In this document: positions 35,150 through 46,672 of the stretch, one piece after another
Layout of the letters: every line of letters starts with the position of its first letter
Position numbering within the stretch: position 1 is the first letter of the stretch
Assembly (NCBI RefSeq): GCF_030272615.1
Contig: NC_081407.1
Location: 376,954,877-377,018,876, forward strand
Direction: 5' to 3'
Origin: Cryptomeria japonica
Taxonomy: Eukaryota > Streptophyta > Pinopsida > Cupressales > Cupressaceae
Length of the DNA: 64,000 nt
Notes under the pieces: model-generated
The model's input: only the letters and a program-made list of their open reading frames with translations
The model's database searches: none
Told to the model about the DNA's origin: nothing
Made by a program: the position numbers and the translations under genes

Positions 35150-36297
35150 TGATACTGCAACTGTCACTTCACAAACGGTCAACTAACTCAGCCTTGTGAC
35201 TCGTCCATCCATTTGGCGGTCATAAAACTATGTATGGACACCACCATACGATGGATGCTACACCGCGGTCATCGTACGCCATTGGAACCACCATATGGGT
35301 CAGCATTGGGCAACCATTGGAACCACCATACGGATCAGCATTGGCAACACCTTTGTCCTTACGGGTCTGCATGGAATTACCACGTACTAAAATGTTGTAC
35401 GAATATGTCTTTGTCTGTACTAGTAGGTCTTTGTCCATACAAATATGTCTTTGTCCGTACTAGTAGGTCTTTATCCGTACTAATATGTCTTTGTCCGTAC
35501 TAGTATGTGTTTGTTTGTACTAATATGTTCGTACTAATATGTCCATACTAATGTGTAACATTCCGTACTTGGCAATGCTTCCCGTCAATTTGGCAATGAT
35601 TTCCGTCGATTTGGCAATGATTTTTGTTGATCTGGCATTGCAACTACCGTATGGGTTAACTCAGTACGTACAAGGCAACAACCGTATGGTACACATGAGG
35701 CAACAACCATACAGTCCGTACATACTTCAACAATCTCCCACTTGCCGAGGTATGTACTGATATCCGCGGAGTTACTCAACAAGACTAATAAGAGTCAGCG
35801 GATTTAAGCCCCATGGAGCTTGAACACCATTTAAATTTAACTATGCTATCACAGATGAATGCCTTTCAGTTGAACCTATTATCCATTTCAACTCAGCACC
35901 ATCTACATTTGCATGTTTCCAAGAACACCTGTAGATGATAAACCCATGCCAAAACTTCAAATGCAAAACCACATTATCATGAAGTACCAAACAAATGATC
36001 AGTGTACTCTAAGAACAGAAACAAAACCAAGATCATTGTCAAAATTCCAACTGGAGAATCGGGAACTCAAACATGACAACCATGATCTAAAACATCTCAC
36101 CCAAAGAGATAACATGCTCCATATGAACATAAACACATTATGTCAAAACTCTAAATGCATCTCAAGAGTATATCCTAAAATAAAAACCATCCTAACTAAG
36201 GATTACAACATCTCTACCAAAGACCCCTTATGAATCTTCAAGATGTTAACGTCTCCAGTTACATGAAGAACTTTCACCAATACATGATGAATTTGCA
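35150..36297. repeat. region between inverted arms with short tandem repeats
   Basis: A motif of CATTGGAACCACCATAxGG is repeated at 35,281-35,340. About eight copies of a 20-bp TGTCTTTGTCCGTACTAxTA-type unit lie at 35,395-35,565, and a 24-bp TTTGGCAATGATTTCCGTCG-type unit lies at 35,580-35,640. The remainder on the minus strand follows the gag fragment but is too decayed to name. Confidence 0.6.
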
Positions 36298-36605
36298 TCA
36301 CTGCCAAAGACCCAAGGTACCCAGTCCTAATGGCATCGTGATTGAACCAGACACCGACAAATGTCTAACTTGCCAAAGCAACTCATAAGGCATCTCCATC
36401 CTCATTTTGAGAGGACCCAGAATCATAAGAACTCTTATTCTTCTTCTTCTCTCTGCAATCCTTTTGGATATGACTAGTCTGCCCACAATTCCAGCACTTC
36501 ACTTTGGACTTCTTTCTAGGAGTCTTGGAGCTTTCCTCCGACTTGGATTCTGACTTCTTGTTCTCCTTCTTGCCTCTAACAGTGAGAGCATCCTTGACCA
36601 TCTCA
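36298..36605 (-). pseudogene. copia gag zinc-knuckle fragment
   Basis: On the minus strand from 36,601 the protein is very basic and Ser-rich, then has CWNCGQTSHIQKDC, a perfect CX2CX4HX4C zinc knuckle of retroelement gag, followed by a Lys/Ser tail and EDGDAL. In the family this is just before the protease. The upstream gag domain is missing because the frame abuts the right LTR-like arm at 36,609, which points the other way. This is therefore a rearranged piece. Confidence 0.7.
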
Positions 36606-36608
36606 AAA

Positions 36609-36980
36609 GATTTTCATAACGGATTGCAGTGTGTATAAACTGCCACAAGCTTCATTGGGAAATTAGAGTGATAGAAATTTGGGTTGATTGTAATACAATC
36701 TGAGCCTGTGCAAAAAGTCCATTGTCAATTGTATGTAATATTGTTTACTATAATACAAAGGAGACGCTCAACTTTTTGGTGTGTGGGTTTTTTCTCGAAA
36801 GGGTTTCCCACGGTAAAAATCTCTGTGTATATGTGCATGGTTTTTATATGTTCTCTATTTTTCTGTTTAAGTCATCTCGAGATTTTGCAATTTATGAAGT
36901 AGATAGATATTTTTTCTTACATCCTCTGTGAATTGGCATTAGGAGAGCGTTTCTGCACCATATATTTCCTTACAATAGGT
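36609..36980 (+). repeat. copia-type LTR-like arm, plus orientation
   Basis: Inverted partner of 34,780-35,149, with GGGTTTCCCACGGTAAAAAT and TCTCTGTGTATATGTGCATG. It ends next to the LINE that starts near 36,985. Confidence 0.65.
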
Positions 36981-36984
36981 GGAA

Positions 36985-37480
36985 GAAAACTAGAAAACAC
37001 CAACAATTATTAAATTTCTACCAAAAGGTTTTTTGTTTTCATCTTTGAAAGCATAGAGGAAAAGGAGAATATCTTACAATATGGACTCTGGTCTATGAAT
37101 GATCATCCATTATATATGCAACCATGGTACCCAAATTTTGATTCTCTAAACTTAAACCCGCGTGATAGACCAACATGGATTAGAATGTATAATATACCAA
37201 CAGAATATTGGTCGGAAGAATGCTTGGAAAAAATTGGAAGATCATTGGGAACTCTTATAGAGATAGATATAGAATTGGTAGACAATAATTCATACATCTA
37301 TGCATGAATTCATATTGCGGTGTTTAGAACGATACCAGAAAAAAATTGGTTTTGTGCTCAAGGTAGACATTGGTTGTAGCAAATAGAGATAGAAGAAGAA
37401 AATAAATTTTGTTCGCGATGCAATAAAATAAATCATGTAGAAAAGTAGTGTAGAGTGAAGGCTAAGATGAAAAAAAATTG
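36985..37480 (+). pseudogene. LINE ORF1 (DUF4283-type RNA-binding protein)
   Basis: The reading gives LQYGLWSMNDHPLYMQPWYP, then DRPTWIRMYNIPTEYWSEEC and LEKIGRSLGTLIEID. It ends with a decayed zinc knuckle, CSRCNKINHVEKxC. This is the standard DUF4283 plus CCHC arrangement of plant L1-type ORF1 proteins, which bind the element RNA. In-frame stops near 37,305, 37,380 and 37,448 break it. A Lys-rich tail reading continues at 37,478-37,800. Confidence 0.8.
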
Positions 37481-39763
37481 ATGCCAAAGGAGCAAAACAT
37501 TGTACATAATAAAGATGCAGCCACACAAAAAACAAATGAAAATCATTGTGAAGGGGAGTCAAATTCCATAGAGAAAGCGAGTGGTAGTAAACACACCACT
37601 TCATCGTTGCTAAAGGCAGTTAGAGGCAAAATGATAGTGTGCCAATCATTGAAACAAAAAGAAATACAGATGGGGAAAACACATACAATGGAGTGGAAGG
37701 GGCAGATTCAAATGAGAAATTTTCAACAATAGATGAATTAGGTATAACAGATCCTCGATGTATTAGCCAATCGACTAATATATTTCTTAAAAGGAAGAAG
37801 AAGGGAAGAGGGAGGAGGAGTAATAAGCTAAAAAGGGAAGATAAAGCAAAGGAAAAAGGAATTGTAAGTGTGGTTGATTTCCTGAACATGACCAAGGGAG
37901 GGAAAGCATCCCTTGGGGATCAACGAGGATCCTTAAATGGAATGTTAGGGGCCTATCGGCCCCTGACAAGAGGTTCTTAGTTAGGCACCACCTAGAAAAG
38001 AATCTGAGTGAAATTGTACTTCTTCAGGAAACAAAGATTAATCAAGTCAATGTAGATAATTTCTTAAAGTTTTGTTGGAAATGGGTAGGTGCTTTTTAAG
38101 AGGCATCAGGATCGTCGGGTGGTTTGGGTATAATTTGGAATCTATTAAAAGTTGACATCTGTTTGCTAGAGAAAGATCCCCATTGGATAATGTGTGAAGC
38201 CAGCTGTAGAAATACAAACATGAAGTTCCCACTTTTTTAACATTTATGGGCCCACTAAAATTGATTGGTTGATGGATAGTTTAGGTTGGTCTACTGCATG
38301 AAATAATTCACTGTATAAATTTTTGTGTGGATGGTCGATTGGGAGTGTATCCTCTGTATGGGGTTATGTATGGCTGACTGGACCAACCATGATTGCATGA
38401 CAGATTTGGAAAGAAAGGAATCGTAGGGTATTATGTGAATAGGAGATGTCCATCGAATCACTTTTAAATTAGATAGAGGGGTCCATTTGTGAAACGGTGA
38501 GAGACAAACTAAGATTCAAAAAGATCATGTGTTATTCCACCTGGGACAAAAGACTACAGGGTATTTGGTTGCATTTTAATAATTCTACGTGGACCATAAA
38601 AACTAAGAATAAGAATAGACTTTTGGCGAGATGGAATAGGCCATGACTAGGTCGGTTCAAGCTTAATTTTCATGAGCCCGCTAGAGGCAACCTCAGGAGG
38701 CTGAGTATGGATGCTTAATCTAAGACTGGAATGACAGTCCGGTAGTTGTTGCTAATGGCTATATTGGGATGGCTTCCAACAATGAAGTTGGAATGATGGC
38801 TCTGGAGAGAGGATTAAGGCTGTGTATAGAGGCAAAAATTGATCATTTGGATATAGAATGGGACTCAAAATTAATTGTAAATGCAGTTGCAAAAAATTAA
38901 TTATCAAGCTAGAAATTGATAAGATGGCTCTTGATGATCAGATAGAAGTTTAAGGCTCCTTATGTATTTCTCCATAGCTCACATCTACCACAAAGCAAAT
39001 AGGGAGGTGGATTTTTTACCTAATGAAGGTATTAATAGTAAAATTGAGGCTGTGGCGTTTGATTCAAGGGATGTTTTGGTGATGCTTCTTCAGGCTTTAG
39101 TAAATCCATTCTAAGATTTGTTTCCTAATAAGGTCTGAGTGATCACATGGATAGCATACTTTTTCGATCACCTTCTTTTAGCAAAGAGGCTATAAATTAC
39201 ATTGCAAAACACAATGTCTGCATCTTGCATATAACATACTGAGATGGTGGGGATAAAGCTATTTGGGATCTATTGCAATTGCTTGCAAGAAAGTGTCAAA
39301 GAACAAATTCAGAGCTTATTTATTATTGCGGAAGACTTTATGTCCTCTCAGCCATTCAAAAGGTGATTGGGTCTTATTCATCTTTTGGTGGCCATATTCA
39401 TGACGGGGCCCTTTTAGAGAGATGTTTCTGCAAAGTTGTCAGGCATGCCAACAAGTTGGTGAAGCCAAATTTTAGATAGATTGTTATCTGTGAGTCGGTC
39501 AAGATTAAGGCCAACCCAAAGAGCGGTTTCATTGTAGGGGTTTTCATTGGAGGGGTTTCATGAAAGTTTGGGGAATTACAATATTTCTACTTTTGGTAAC
39601 TATATAAGTCTTTATGGCGATCTATTTTCTCCTTCCTACCTTGAGAGAGTCAATGTTCTCGCTGAAGGGATCATTACCCTCCACTGATGGATGTACTAAG
39701 CATGATATGAAATAATAAAGGAATCTATCCCTTCTGGTAGAAACTTAAAATTAAAAAAAAAAA
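37481..39763 (+). mobile_element. L1-type LINE ORF2 remnant with internal deletion
   Basis: At about 37,930-38,250 the frames show the AP-endonuclease start: KWNVRGLSAPDKRFL, HLEKNLSEIVLLQETKIN, then SGGLGIIWN. At 38,270 the text jumps to the C-terminal region: QIWKERNRR, then LGRFKLNFHEPARGN of the RNase H domain (38,640-38,700). LDIEWDSKLIVNAVAKN (38,850-38,900) and IAHIYHKANREVDFLPNEG (38,970-39,030) follow. The whole reverse transcriptase is missing. A tail reading continues to about 39,480 and ends in oligo-A at 39,750-39,763. It is dead, with many stops. Confidence 0.8.
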
Positions 39764-40616
39764 TGTTTAATTGAATTAAACTAAGGAGAAGGACGGGTTC
39801 ATTTACAGTTTGTTTTTACAAACTAATGAGTGGAATATATTTATTATGTTACTTTGTTTGGGAAAAGTTTATAATCTAGTAATTTAAGGGAATCAAGTAT
39901 ATCATTTACATTTAATAAATGATGTTTAGGAATGATGGAATACATAAATGGTTGTTATTTTAGGAAAATTAAATATTAAGGTGATAGATGTTTAGTATAT
40001 AAAAATAATAATGATGATAAAGATTTATTGATATTATAGATTTTGTTCATTCAGTATAAAAAATAAGGATAATTTAGGTACACTTCATGTCTAAAATCTT
40101 GTGTAAATTTGATTTTTTTGGTTATCAATTTTTTTTTTGGTTATTCAAATTAATCTCACACTTTATTGATATAATCTTTTATATGTAGTTCTAAAATATT
40201 GCAATGTAAATTTCTATTTTATGATTCATTGAATTTATGTACTATTTTTATTTTTAAGGATTAGTGATATTTAAAAATGTCTGAGAACAATTATAAAATA
40301 ACAAGGATCAATTTTTTTTAAAGGTCAACCATCTATGATTTGACTAAATTTACACTTGTGGTAAATATTGACAAACAATGACCAAACATACAAGTGCTTT
40401 GGAGATTGATTTAGATATAAAATATTGCTCCTTTAAAAATTTCCAATTGAAATGATCCTAAGTCATCCTTATAAATGTGAATGATCTTTCTATGATTGTT
40501 TGATAATAACTTTAATGATTAAATGAATATCTTTAAATACCAAGACATAATGCTATAGACTAAACTGTAGTACTAAGTCAACTCCTAAATAAATTAATCA
40601 AATAGTGGGAATCAAC
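39764..40616. repeat. AT-rich dispersed repeat R1
   Basis: 40,370-40,616 matches 48,470-48,770 and partly 63,830-64,000 (CCAATTGAAATG, ATACCAAGACATA, GTGGGAATCAACAATTAGGA). Earlier sequence is AT-rich with no feature. Confidence 0.55.
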
Positions 40617-40631
40617 AATTAGGATTTGAAT

Positions 40632-41691
40632 CTTCTTTGTTTATGTCTGTTTTTATCTTGGAGTGGGAATCGTCGATCTCTTTGGTCTTTTTTGGTTATG
40701 GGATCCTTGTTAAAACATAGTGTGTTAGGTTTGGGGAGCCTGCATAAACCTCGTGGGGTGGATTTTATTGGCCTTGAGATCCTTATGATTACCCCGGTTT
40801 TCTTTTTCTAGATGATGGTTAAGGGAGCCTTATTAAAAACCTTATTTTCTCTATTATTGGGATCTGATCTTCTTTGCTTATGTTTGTTTTACCTTGGATC
40901 CCTGTTCATGATGGTTTTTTCTATCCTTATCTCTATTAGCTCCATGGCTCGGTGTTTATCTGTATCTTGGGGTTCTCTAATTTTTCCTATTGATGTGTTC
41001 CCATCTTCTATGGAGGGGGAAATGGATGTGGCTGGAGGAGACCTATCTCCTATTGAGGTGGAGTTGGATGCTGCTATTTCTTCATGGAGGCTTCTTACTA
41101 TCATGGTTGGTTATGCTGAAGGTTTTGGGTGCCTTGTTAAAACCCTGTCTGGTTGTGGGAGCTGTATAAAACCCATTTTCAAGGTTGAGGGAGCCTGGAA
41201 GAACCCTCTATATTTTGCCCTTATCAAGGACAGGCTGGATGCTGGCAGTTTTCAAGGGCCCAATTTGGCTAGTTTTTGGTTTTGGTTAGGATCACATGTT
41301 GTTATTGCTGGCCTAGAGACTTTGTTACTGGTTAAGGGAGCCTGGGAAAACCCTTCTTGTTGGATGAGGGTGCCTGACTTACCCTCATTCTCTATTTTGC
41401 AGATGTTTTAGTTGGTTTAGATTTGTTGTTTTTGTCATCTTGGTTTATGTTGGCTAGAGTCGGTTTGGTTGAGGCTACTCTATTTCCTATAGCCTTTTTG
41501 CCACAACTTTTGTAACGTTTGATTCTTCTCGTGTATTTGTGGCTGAGTTGTTGTTTGTCTTTGATGTATCTTTTTGCAACATCTCTTTGTTGGTTCTAGA
41601 TCTATGAAAAATCTGAGGGTTTTAGGTCCCTTCAAAACTTGTTGTATGGGGTACCTGATCCCCTCAAAACCTGTTTATCCTAATAAAAAAA
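40632..41691 (+). mobile_element. 1.06-kb polyA retroelement, perfect TSD
   Basis: Bounded by a perfect 15-bp duplication, AATTAGGATTTGAAT, at 40,617-40,631 and 41,692-41,706. The 3' end is CAAAACCTGTTTATCCTAAT followed by A9, so the insertion used target-primed reverse transcription. The open frame 40,812-41,411 is not recognised and is probably not coding. The sequence repeats GGTTAAGGGAGCCTxxxAAAACCC-type phrases four to five times. It is the same family as 18,319-20,224. Confidence 0.9.
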
Positions 41692-41706
41692 AATTAGGAT
41701 TTGAAT

Positions 41707-42227
41707 TTTTTAATGTCAAGTTAGATGTATGTCATATGTGATTAATCTTGTATGATATAGAAATGTGTTGAAACAAAGAATATATGGAATCCCAAGATTA
41801 ATGTAAAGAACATACAAATGTGTAGGCTATTAAATGAGTAGAATAGGAAGTGGTTCAAATAGAACCAAAATAAGGAATTTTTTATAAAAATACATGTAAG
41901 TGCAAATAGATAAAGATTTAGGAAAGGGTCAAACTTAACAACAAAAAGTATAAAACATTGTGCTTTATAATTATATTAAGATATTCTTTAAAAATAAATA
42001 AAAATATCTAAATTGAAATTAAAATAAATGCACAAATTTCATGTTTACAAAATTTTATTTATATTACATATTGTAAAATCTTACCTTTATATTAGATAGA
42101 ATATTTTTAATAAATGATAATTAAAACATAATACAATATTCATAAAAAATCAAAATAATCAATTATTTATATAAAAATCTTAGAACATACCAACAAAAGT
42201 CTGTAAAATAACATTCACATTATGAAC
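41707..42227. repeat. repeat R1 continued
   Basis: Continues R1 after the retroelement. GAATAGGAAGTGGTTCAAAT and ACATGTAAGTGCAAATAGAT match 32,340-32,420 and 48,900-48,980. Confidence 0.55.
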
Positions 42228-42401
42228 AACCCTCGATACTAGTTGGTTGAAGTTGAATTTCGATGGGTCATCTAGGGGCAACCTGGGTCAGATGGGATGG
42301 AGTGGAGTGATTAGTGACTCACGTGATAGCCTCATCCTTGCCTATGTGGAAAATATTGGAATCCAAACTTCAAGCATGGCTTAAGTGGAGTTGTTTATCA
42401 C

Positions 42402-42725
42402 GTGTTGATTATGGCCAAGGAAAAGGGGCTCAAGCATATAATTATTGAAGGTGACTCGAGCAATACCATTATGACACTCCAAAGGGTGGCTAATCTGGAC
42501 TGGAAAGCTAACTCTCTTATCTCCAAGTGTCACAATCTCCTTTCCTTACTGGGAAATGTCAGGTTCTTCCACGCGAGACATGAAGGCAATTGTGTGGCGG
42601 GTAAGCTCATGGGGATGGGCAAGTGTATTAATGATTTCAGAATTTGGCTCCACTTGCATGAAATCTCGGTGGAGGATCGTGCCATGATCTTAAAGGACTC
42701 ATTAGTTATGTCTTCTTTGTCCTAG
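42402..42725 (+). pseudogene. LINE RNase H domain fragment
   Basis: The C-terminal half of the non-LTR RNase H domain that removes the RNA strand during retrotransposition. Visible are EGDSSNTI, with the motif Asp, and the HARHEGNCVAxKL region that corresponds to the H-R-x-x-N-x-x-A-D motif, with Asp replaced by Gly. The N-terminal catalytic motif is in another frame at about 42,250-42,330 (FDGSSRGNLG-type). It is dead but well preserved. Confidence 0.7.
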
Positions 42726-43165
42726 TTTATTTTCAAAGCCCTTGAAAAGGGTAAACCCCCACTCCACTAGGGTCTCATCCAAAGAATATATAACTTCCAC
42801 ATAGATTTATCCCGCTCTAGTGGAGTCCCTTCTATTGTGGTTGGGTCTACCTATGATCTCAATATGATTGTTGATGTTATTATTACCCCCTCTAATTCTG
42901 GGGAACAAATTATGCCTCACTCCCGTTCTAAAATGAGCACTAGCAAAAACCCTACTTGAATAACCAAATTTAAGGCCATTGCTGCCATGAAATGGTTAAC
43001 TAGGTTATTGATGATTCTAGCTTTGAATATCAATCCTCAGAGGATTCAAAATTCTTAGATACTTTGGGATCAGACTGTGATGCAGAGCCCCAAGGAACAA
43101 AGGCTCCTCACACAAACTTACTCTACAAGACCCTCAATTAAGGTCTTAACATTCATGGAATCTTT

Positions 43166-44168
43166 TTGCTCACTTTTTTCCATGTAAATGTACTAATGAT
43201 GCTTCCTATATTTTTGGTTTATTCTTCAAAGAATTTGTTAAAATACATGGTTTGCCTCTCAACATTGTGACTGATAGGGACTCTAAATTTGTGGGCCACT
43301 TTTGGCATACATTATGAAAGAAGTTGGGCACTCAATTTTTCCCTTCACATTAGCCCATAACCCTCAGATTAATGGCCAAACTGAGATGGTGAGTAGATCA
43401 TTGGGGAATTTTCTTAGATTTCTCAGAAAGAAGCATGGAGAAGCTTGGGATATGATCATCCCTCAATCTGAGTTTTCTTATAATGATTTTGTCAATAAAT
43501 GCACAGGAAGAAGTCCTTTTGAGGTTGTCTATGGGATTCATCCAAGAGGTATTCTTGAATTAAGGGATCTACATGTATTGGAAAGAAGAAGTGATAAAGG
43601 AGAATATTTTGCATTGGCCATGAAAGACATTCATGAGAAGGTGAGAGAAACTCTTCATAAGAACACTGAAAAGTACAAAGAGAAAGAAAATGAGTGGAAG
43701 AGAGATGTGTAGTATAAGGTGGGGGACTTGGTGATGGCACACCTGAAGAAAGAGAGACTTCCAAAGGGGCAACCAACCATGTTGCTCATGAAAAATATTG
43801 GTCCTTATAGGATTGTGCATAAATTTGGTCCTAATGCCTATGAGATTGAACTTCCTCAATGTTTAGGAAAATCACCCATTTTCAATGTTTCAGATTTATT
43901 TCCTTACAAAGGTGATGTTGCAGGTTTAGATGTAGGTTTGCAATCAGAAGGAAATGAAGGTTGGGTTAGGGATCTACTACCTACCCAACCATTGAAGTTG
44001 GAGTGCCTCTTGGACACCAAGGTGGTCAAGAAGACTAGAAAGAAGACTTATAAGGAGTATCTTGTCAAGTGGAGGGGCCTACTTGATGAAGATAGCACTA
44101 TGATGATAGAAGATGCCATTAAAAATCATGGACATTCTGTTGCAGACCTCACCCGTCAAGAGACTTGA
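43166..44168 (+). pseudogene. gypsy (chromovirus) integrase C-terminal part and chromodomain
   Basis: Frames 43,166-43,320, 43,302-43,712 and 43,719-44,168 show the end of the integrase core: [40 protein letters not shown], then FSYNDFVNKCTGRSPFEVVY. The GPY/F region follows (VGDLVMAHLKKER, KNIGPYRIVHKFGPNAYEIE), and then the chromodomain (YKEYLVKWRGLLDEDSTMM). The chromodomain targets chromovirus integration to chromatin. One shift lies near 43,310 and a TAG at 43,710 separates frames. The upstream integrase HHCC and first DD residues are missing. Confidence 0.85.
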
Positions 44169-45688
44169 TTTTTTTATGCCCCTCGGGAGTATGGTGCAGG
44201 AGCACCTTGCAGACTTTGAAGACCATTTGAGAAATGAAGGATTCTAGAGGTGTTTTTAGGTCCCTTGAATGTTTTAATTTGTAATAATTTCTTTCAAGAC
44301 CAATCATTTTTGTTTTGATTAGCCATGTAAGGCCTTGGTGCCATTTTGTGGTGTGAACTTCTGAGGACCTATTTGGTCAACCATGGTCAAATGACATAAA
44401 AAATGCCTAAATGAGGCAAAAATTGTATTTTGGCTCCTATGTGGCCTATTTGTAAGGTTTATGATGTTTCCTAATAGGTAGGTGTCATATATTGTCAAGT
44501 TTTGTGCAAAGTTGTCAAGTTTGGATGACAACTTTTGTTGTCAATTTGTACCTAATCTCCTTCCAATGGCTACCTAATTCAAATTTTAGTTGGAGTCGAT
44601 TAAGGAGGTTTGAGAAACATTTCTTAAGGCCTTGGAGGTCGAGAAGAAAGGATTACTAAAGTTTTGTTGAAGCTTTGGATGTAAGACAATGATCAAAATT
44701 CAATAAACACTAAAAAATTTACACAAATTCGTTGTAACAATGCCTTGTACGGTCATCGTATAGACTCCATGTGCAGAATAAGTCATTGATTTGAATAGAC
44801 CTATGTGTTGATGTTCATTTGGTTTTGATTTTGTAGGAAAAGACTAAAAAACAAGCGAGATATTTGCATTTTTGTGAAAGGTGGTCTGAAAAACCCTCCA
44901 AAAACTAGGGTTTCTGAGGAAATGCTTTCTTAACCCCACATTCCTTTGACCAAATTGTCTCAAAATATGGGGAATGGTAGGGAAGAAATTTTATTTTAAT
45001 ATTTTTAAAGTTTCTGAGTGGGCCATTGAACTGGTGAATTTCGGGATCAAGCCCTACGTCAAGCATCCTCATGTTACTAGGTAGTTTTGACTGTTAAAAA
45101 TTATGCAGCAGCAGAAATAGGAGTGATGGACCCTATATAATAGTGGATTTGGTGTTTAGGGATGTGTGAAGACCTTTCCCATCCATTGGTGTCTTTGGAT
45201 CAATCCATTGGTGTGTGGTTGCTTTGTAAAAGTGGCCTAAAAGCCCTATTAGGCCTCTTGTAGTAGCATCGTTTGATCTAGTCAATGCAAGAGCACAAAA
45301 GGAGACATCAAAAAGTGTCAAGAGTTTGTGGTATCATTAAGATAATTTCAAACTTTTTCCCTTAGAGGCTCAAACCAGGGCTACAAGGAATAGGCATCTT
45401 GTAGAGGGCAGGTCACATTGATTGAACTTGTACAAACAAAAGGTTGTTGTCTTGGTTGTATTAAATGTCTCTAGGGTTGGACAAGAGGTTCTATAGGGTC
45501 CATACTTGCTCTGAAATGGTGGATGTGTTATAATCCAAGTTGCTCATAGGTGGCTACAAGAGGGTGTCAAGAAGAGACTTGATGTGAGAAGTTATATCTC
45601 CATGAGTTATTTATGGATCAAAAAGGGGCCCCACTGAGAAAAGGGGAGTGTAGAGGCGTCCTTTCATGTTGTTGACAGGTTTGTCCAA
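44169..45688. repeat. non-coding 3' part of the gypsy insertion (LTR-like)
   Basis: Starts with GGGAGTATGGTGCAGGAGCA, which resembles the end of gypsy pol and the beginning of a 3' LTR. There is no second LTR copy to prove the limits. No coding signal. Confidence 0.5.
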
Positions 45689-46672
45689 GAATCCATGAAT
45701 GTTGAGACCTTAATTGAGGGCCTTCTAGAGTAAGTTTGTGTGAGAAGCTTTTGTTCCTTGCGGCTCTGCATCAAACTGGTCCCCTACTAAAATTGGAGGA
45801 AACCCTAGCCCTCCCCCTCTAAACTCTCCTTTCTTTGATCACTCTAACTTCCAAGGTATTAATTCAGCTCTGACAAAAATTGTAAAGGACCTGCACAACT
45901 TAGACATCCACAGACAAGAAGAGTTGATAAAATGGCTATTTGCGCAAATGAATGTGGCCACCAAGAAGATCGATCAGTTGGAAGCAACGATCAAGGCTGA
46001 GGCCAAGGCCAACACTTGGGCTGAAGATTTGGATAAGGATAGAGTATGGAAACTACCAATGATCTAATGGGATGGGGTAGTGGGAAATGATGGATGGAAA
46101 GATTTCTAATGTGTACTCTTGGATCAAGAATGCTAGTAGTAAGTACAAGCTAGAAAAGATCAAGAAAACCTAGGAGGCCCTTAAAAAGAAAATTGAGGAG
46201 GTCAACTGTTCTTGCAAGGATGTGGCTAGCAAGCATAATTCCTCCCTACAGGCTATCCATGACAAGATGGAAAGGAGAAAGGAAAAAGACACATGGATTC
46301 CCTATCCACAGGCTTTGACCCATCACTTCGATGGTCAAGGCCAACCCCAACTCTATGCTGGTCTCCTATGGTTTTGAGTTGGATTGAGTAAAAAATGTCT
46401 CTTTTTTCTGATAAAGTTCTTATTTTGTGCCATAATTGGAAGGACAAGGGTACCCCCACATAGTAGACCATCACTTTGTGTCTGTTTTGGGTGATTGTTT
46501 TGTGTTTTGGTGGTCTCGGTTCTTTGTTTGCCATGTTGCATTTTTGTTGTGTTTTGGTGGGGTGTCTTTTGCTAGTTGTGCATCCCTCATGCGCTCTTGG
46601 TGTCACTTTGTGGTTATATAATGGATGGGCCTAGATTCCACTTTTATTAATCTAAACATTCACATTATGAAC

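Larger units (their letters stand above)
43078..45773 (+). mobile_element. 2.7-kb gypsy-derived insertion with 85-bp terminal inverted repeats
   Basis: Starts TGATGCAGAGCC and ends GGCTCTGCATCA. The terminal inverted repeats are 43,078-43,162 and 45,689-45,773 with about eight mismatches in 85 bp. The flanks GACTG and AACTG fit a 5-bp duplication with one change, and removal restores the frame of the surrounding LINE. Inside are the gypsy integrase end and chromodomain (43,166-44,168), then about 1.5 kb of LTR-like non-coding sequence. The first part of the element (gag, protease, RT, RNase H) is missing. Confidence 0.7.
42228..46654 (+). mobile_element. 5'-truncated LINE with 18-bp TSD, split by a gypsy fragment
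   Basis: A perfect 18-bp duplication, AACATTCACATTATGAAC, is at 42,210-42,227 and 46,655-46,672. The 5' end starts inside the LINE RNase H domain: KEKGLKHIIIEGDSSNTI at 42,420-42,470, then NVRFFHARHEGNCVAGKL. After RNase H an extra frame continues across the nested insertion in phase and encodes a coiled coil (RQEELIKWLFAQMNVATKKI, 45,910-45,970). The 3' end is T/G-rich and ends CTTTTATTAATCTA, a worn polyA. No reverse transcriptase is present. Confidence 0.85.

Noticed and set aside
40812-41411. 199-codon ORF as a gene
   Set aside because: It lies inside a 1.06-kb TSD-flanked insertion. No domain is recognised, and the related element at 18.3 kb does not keep it.
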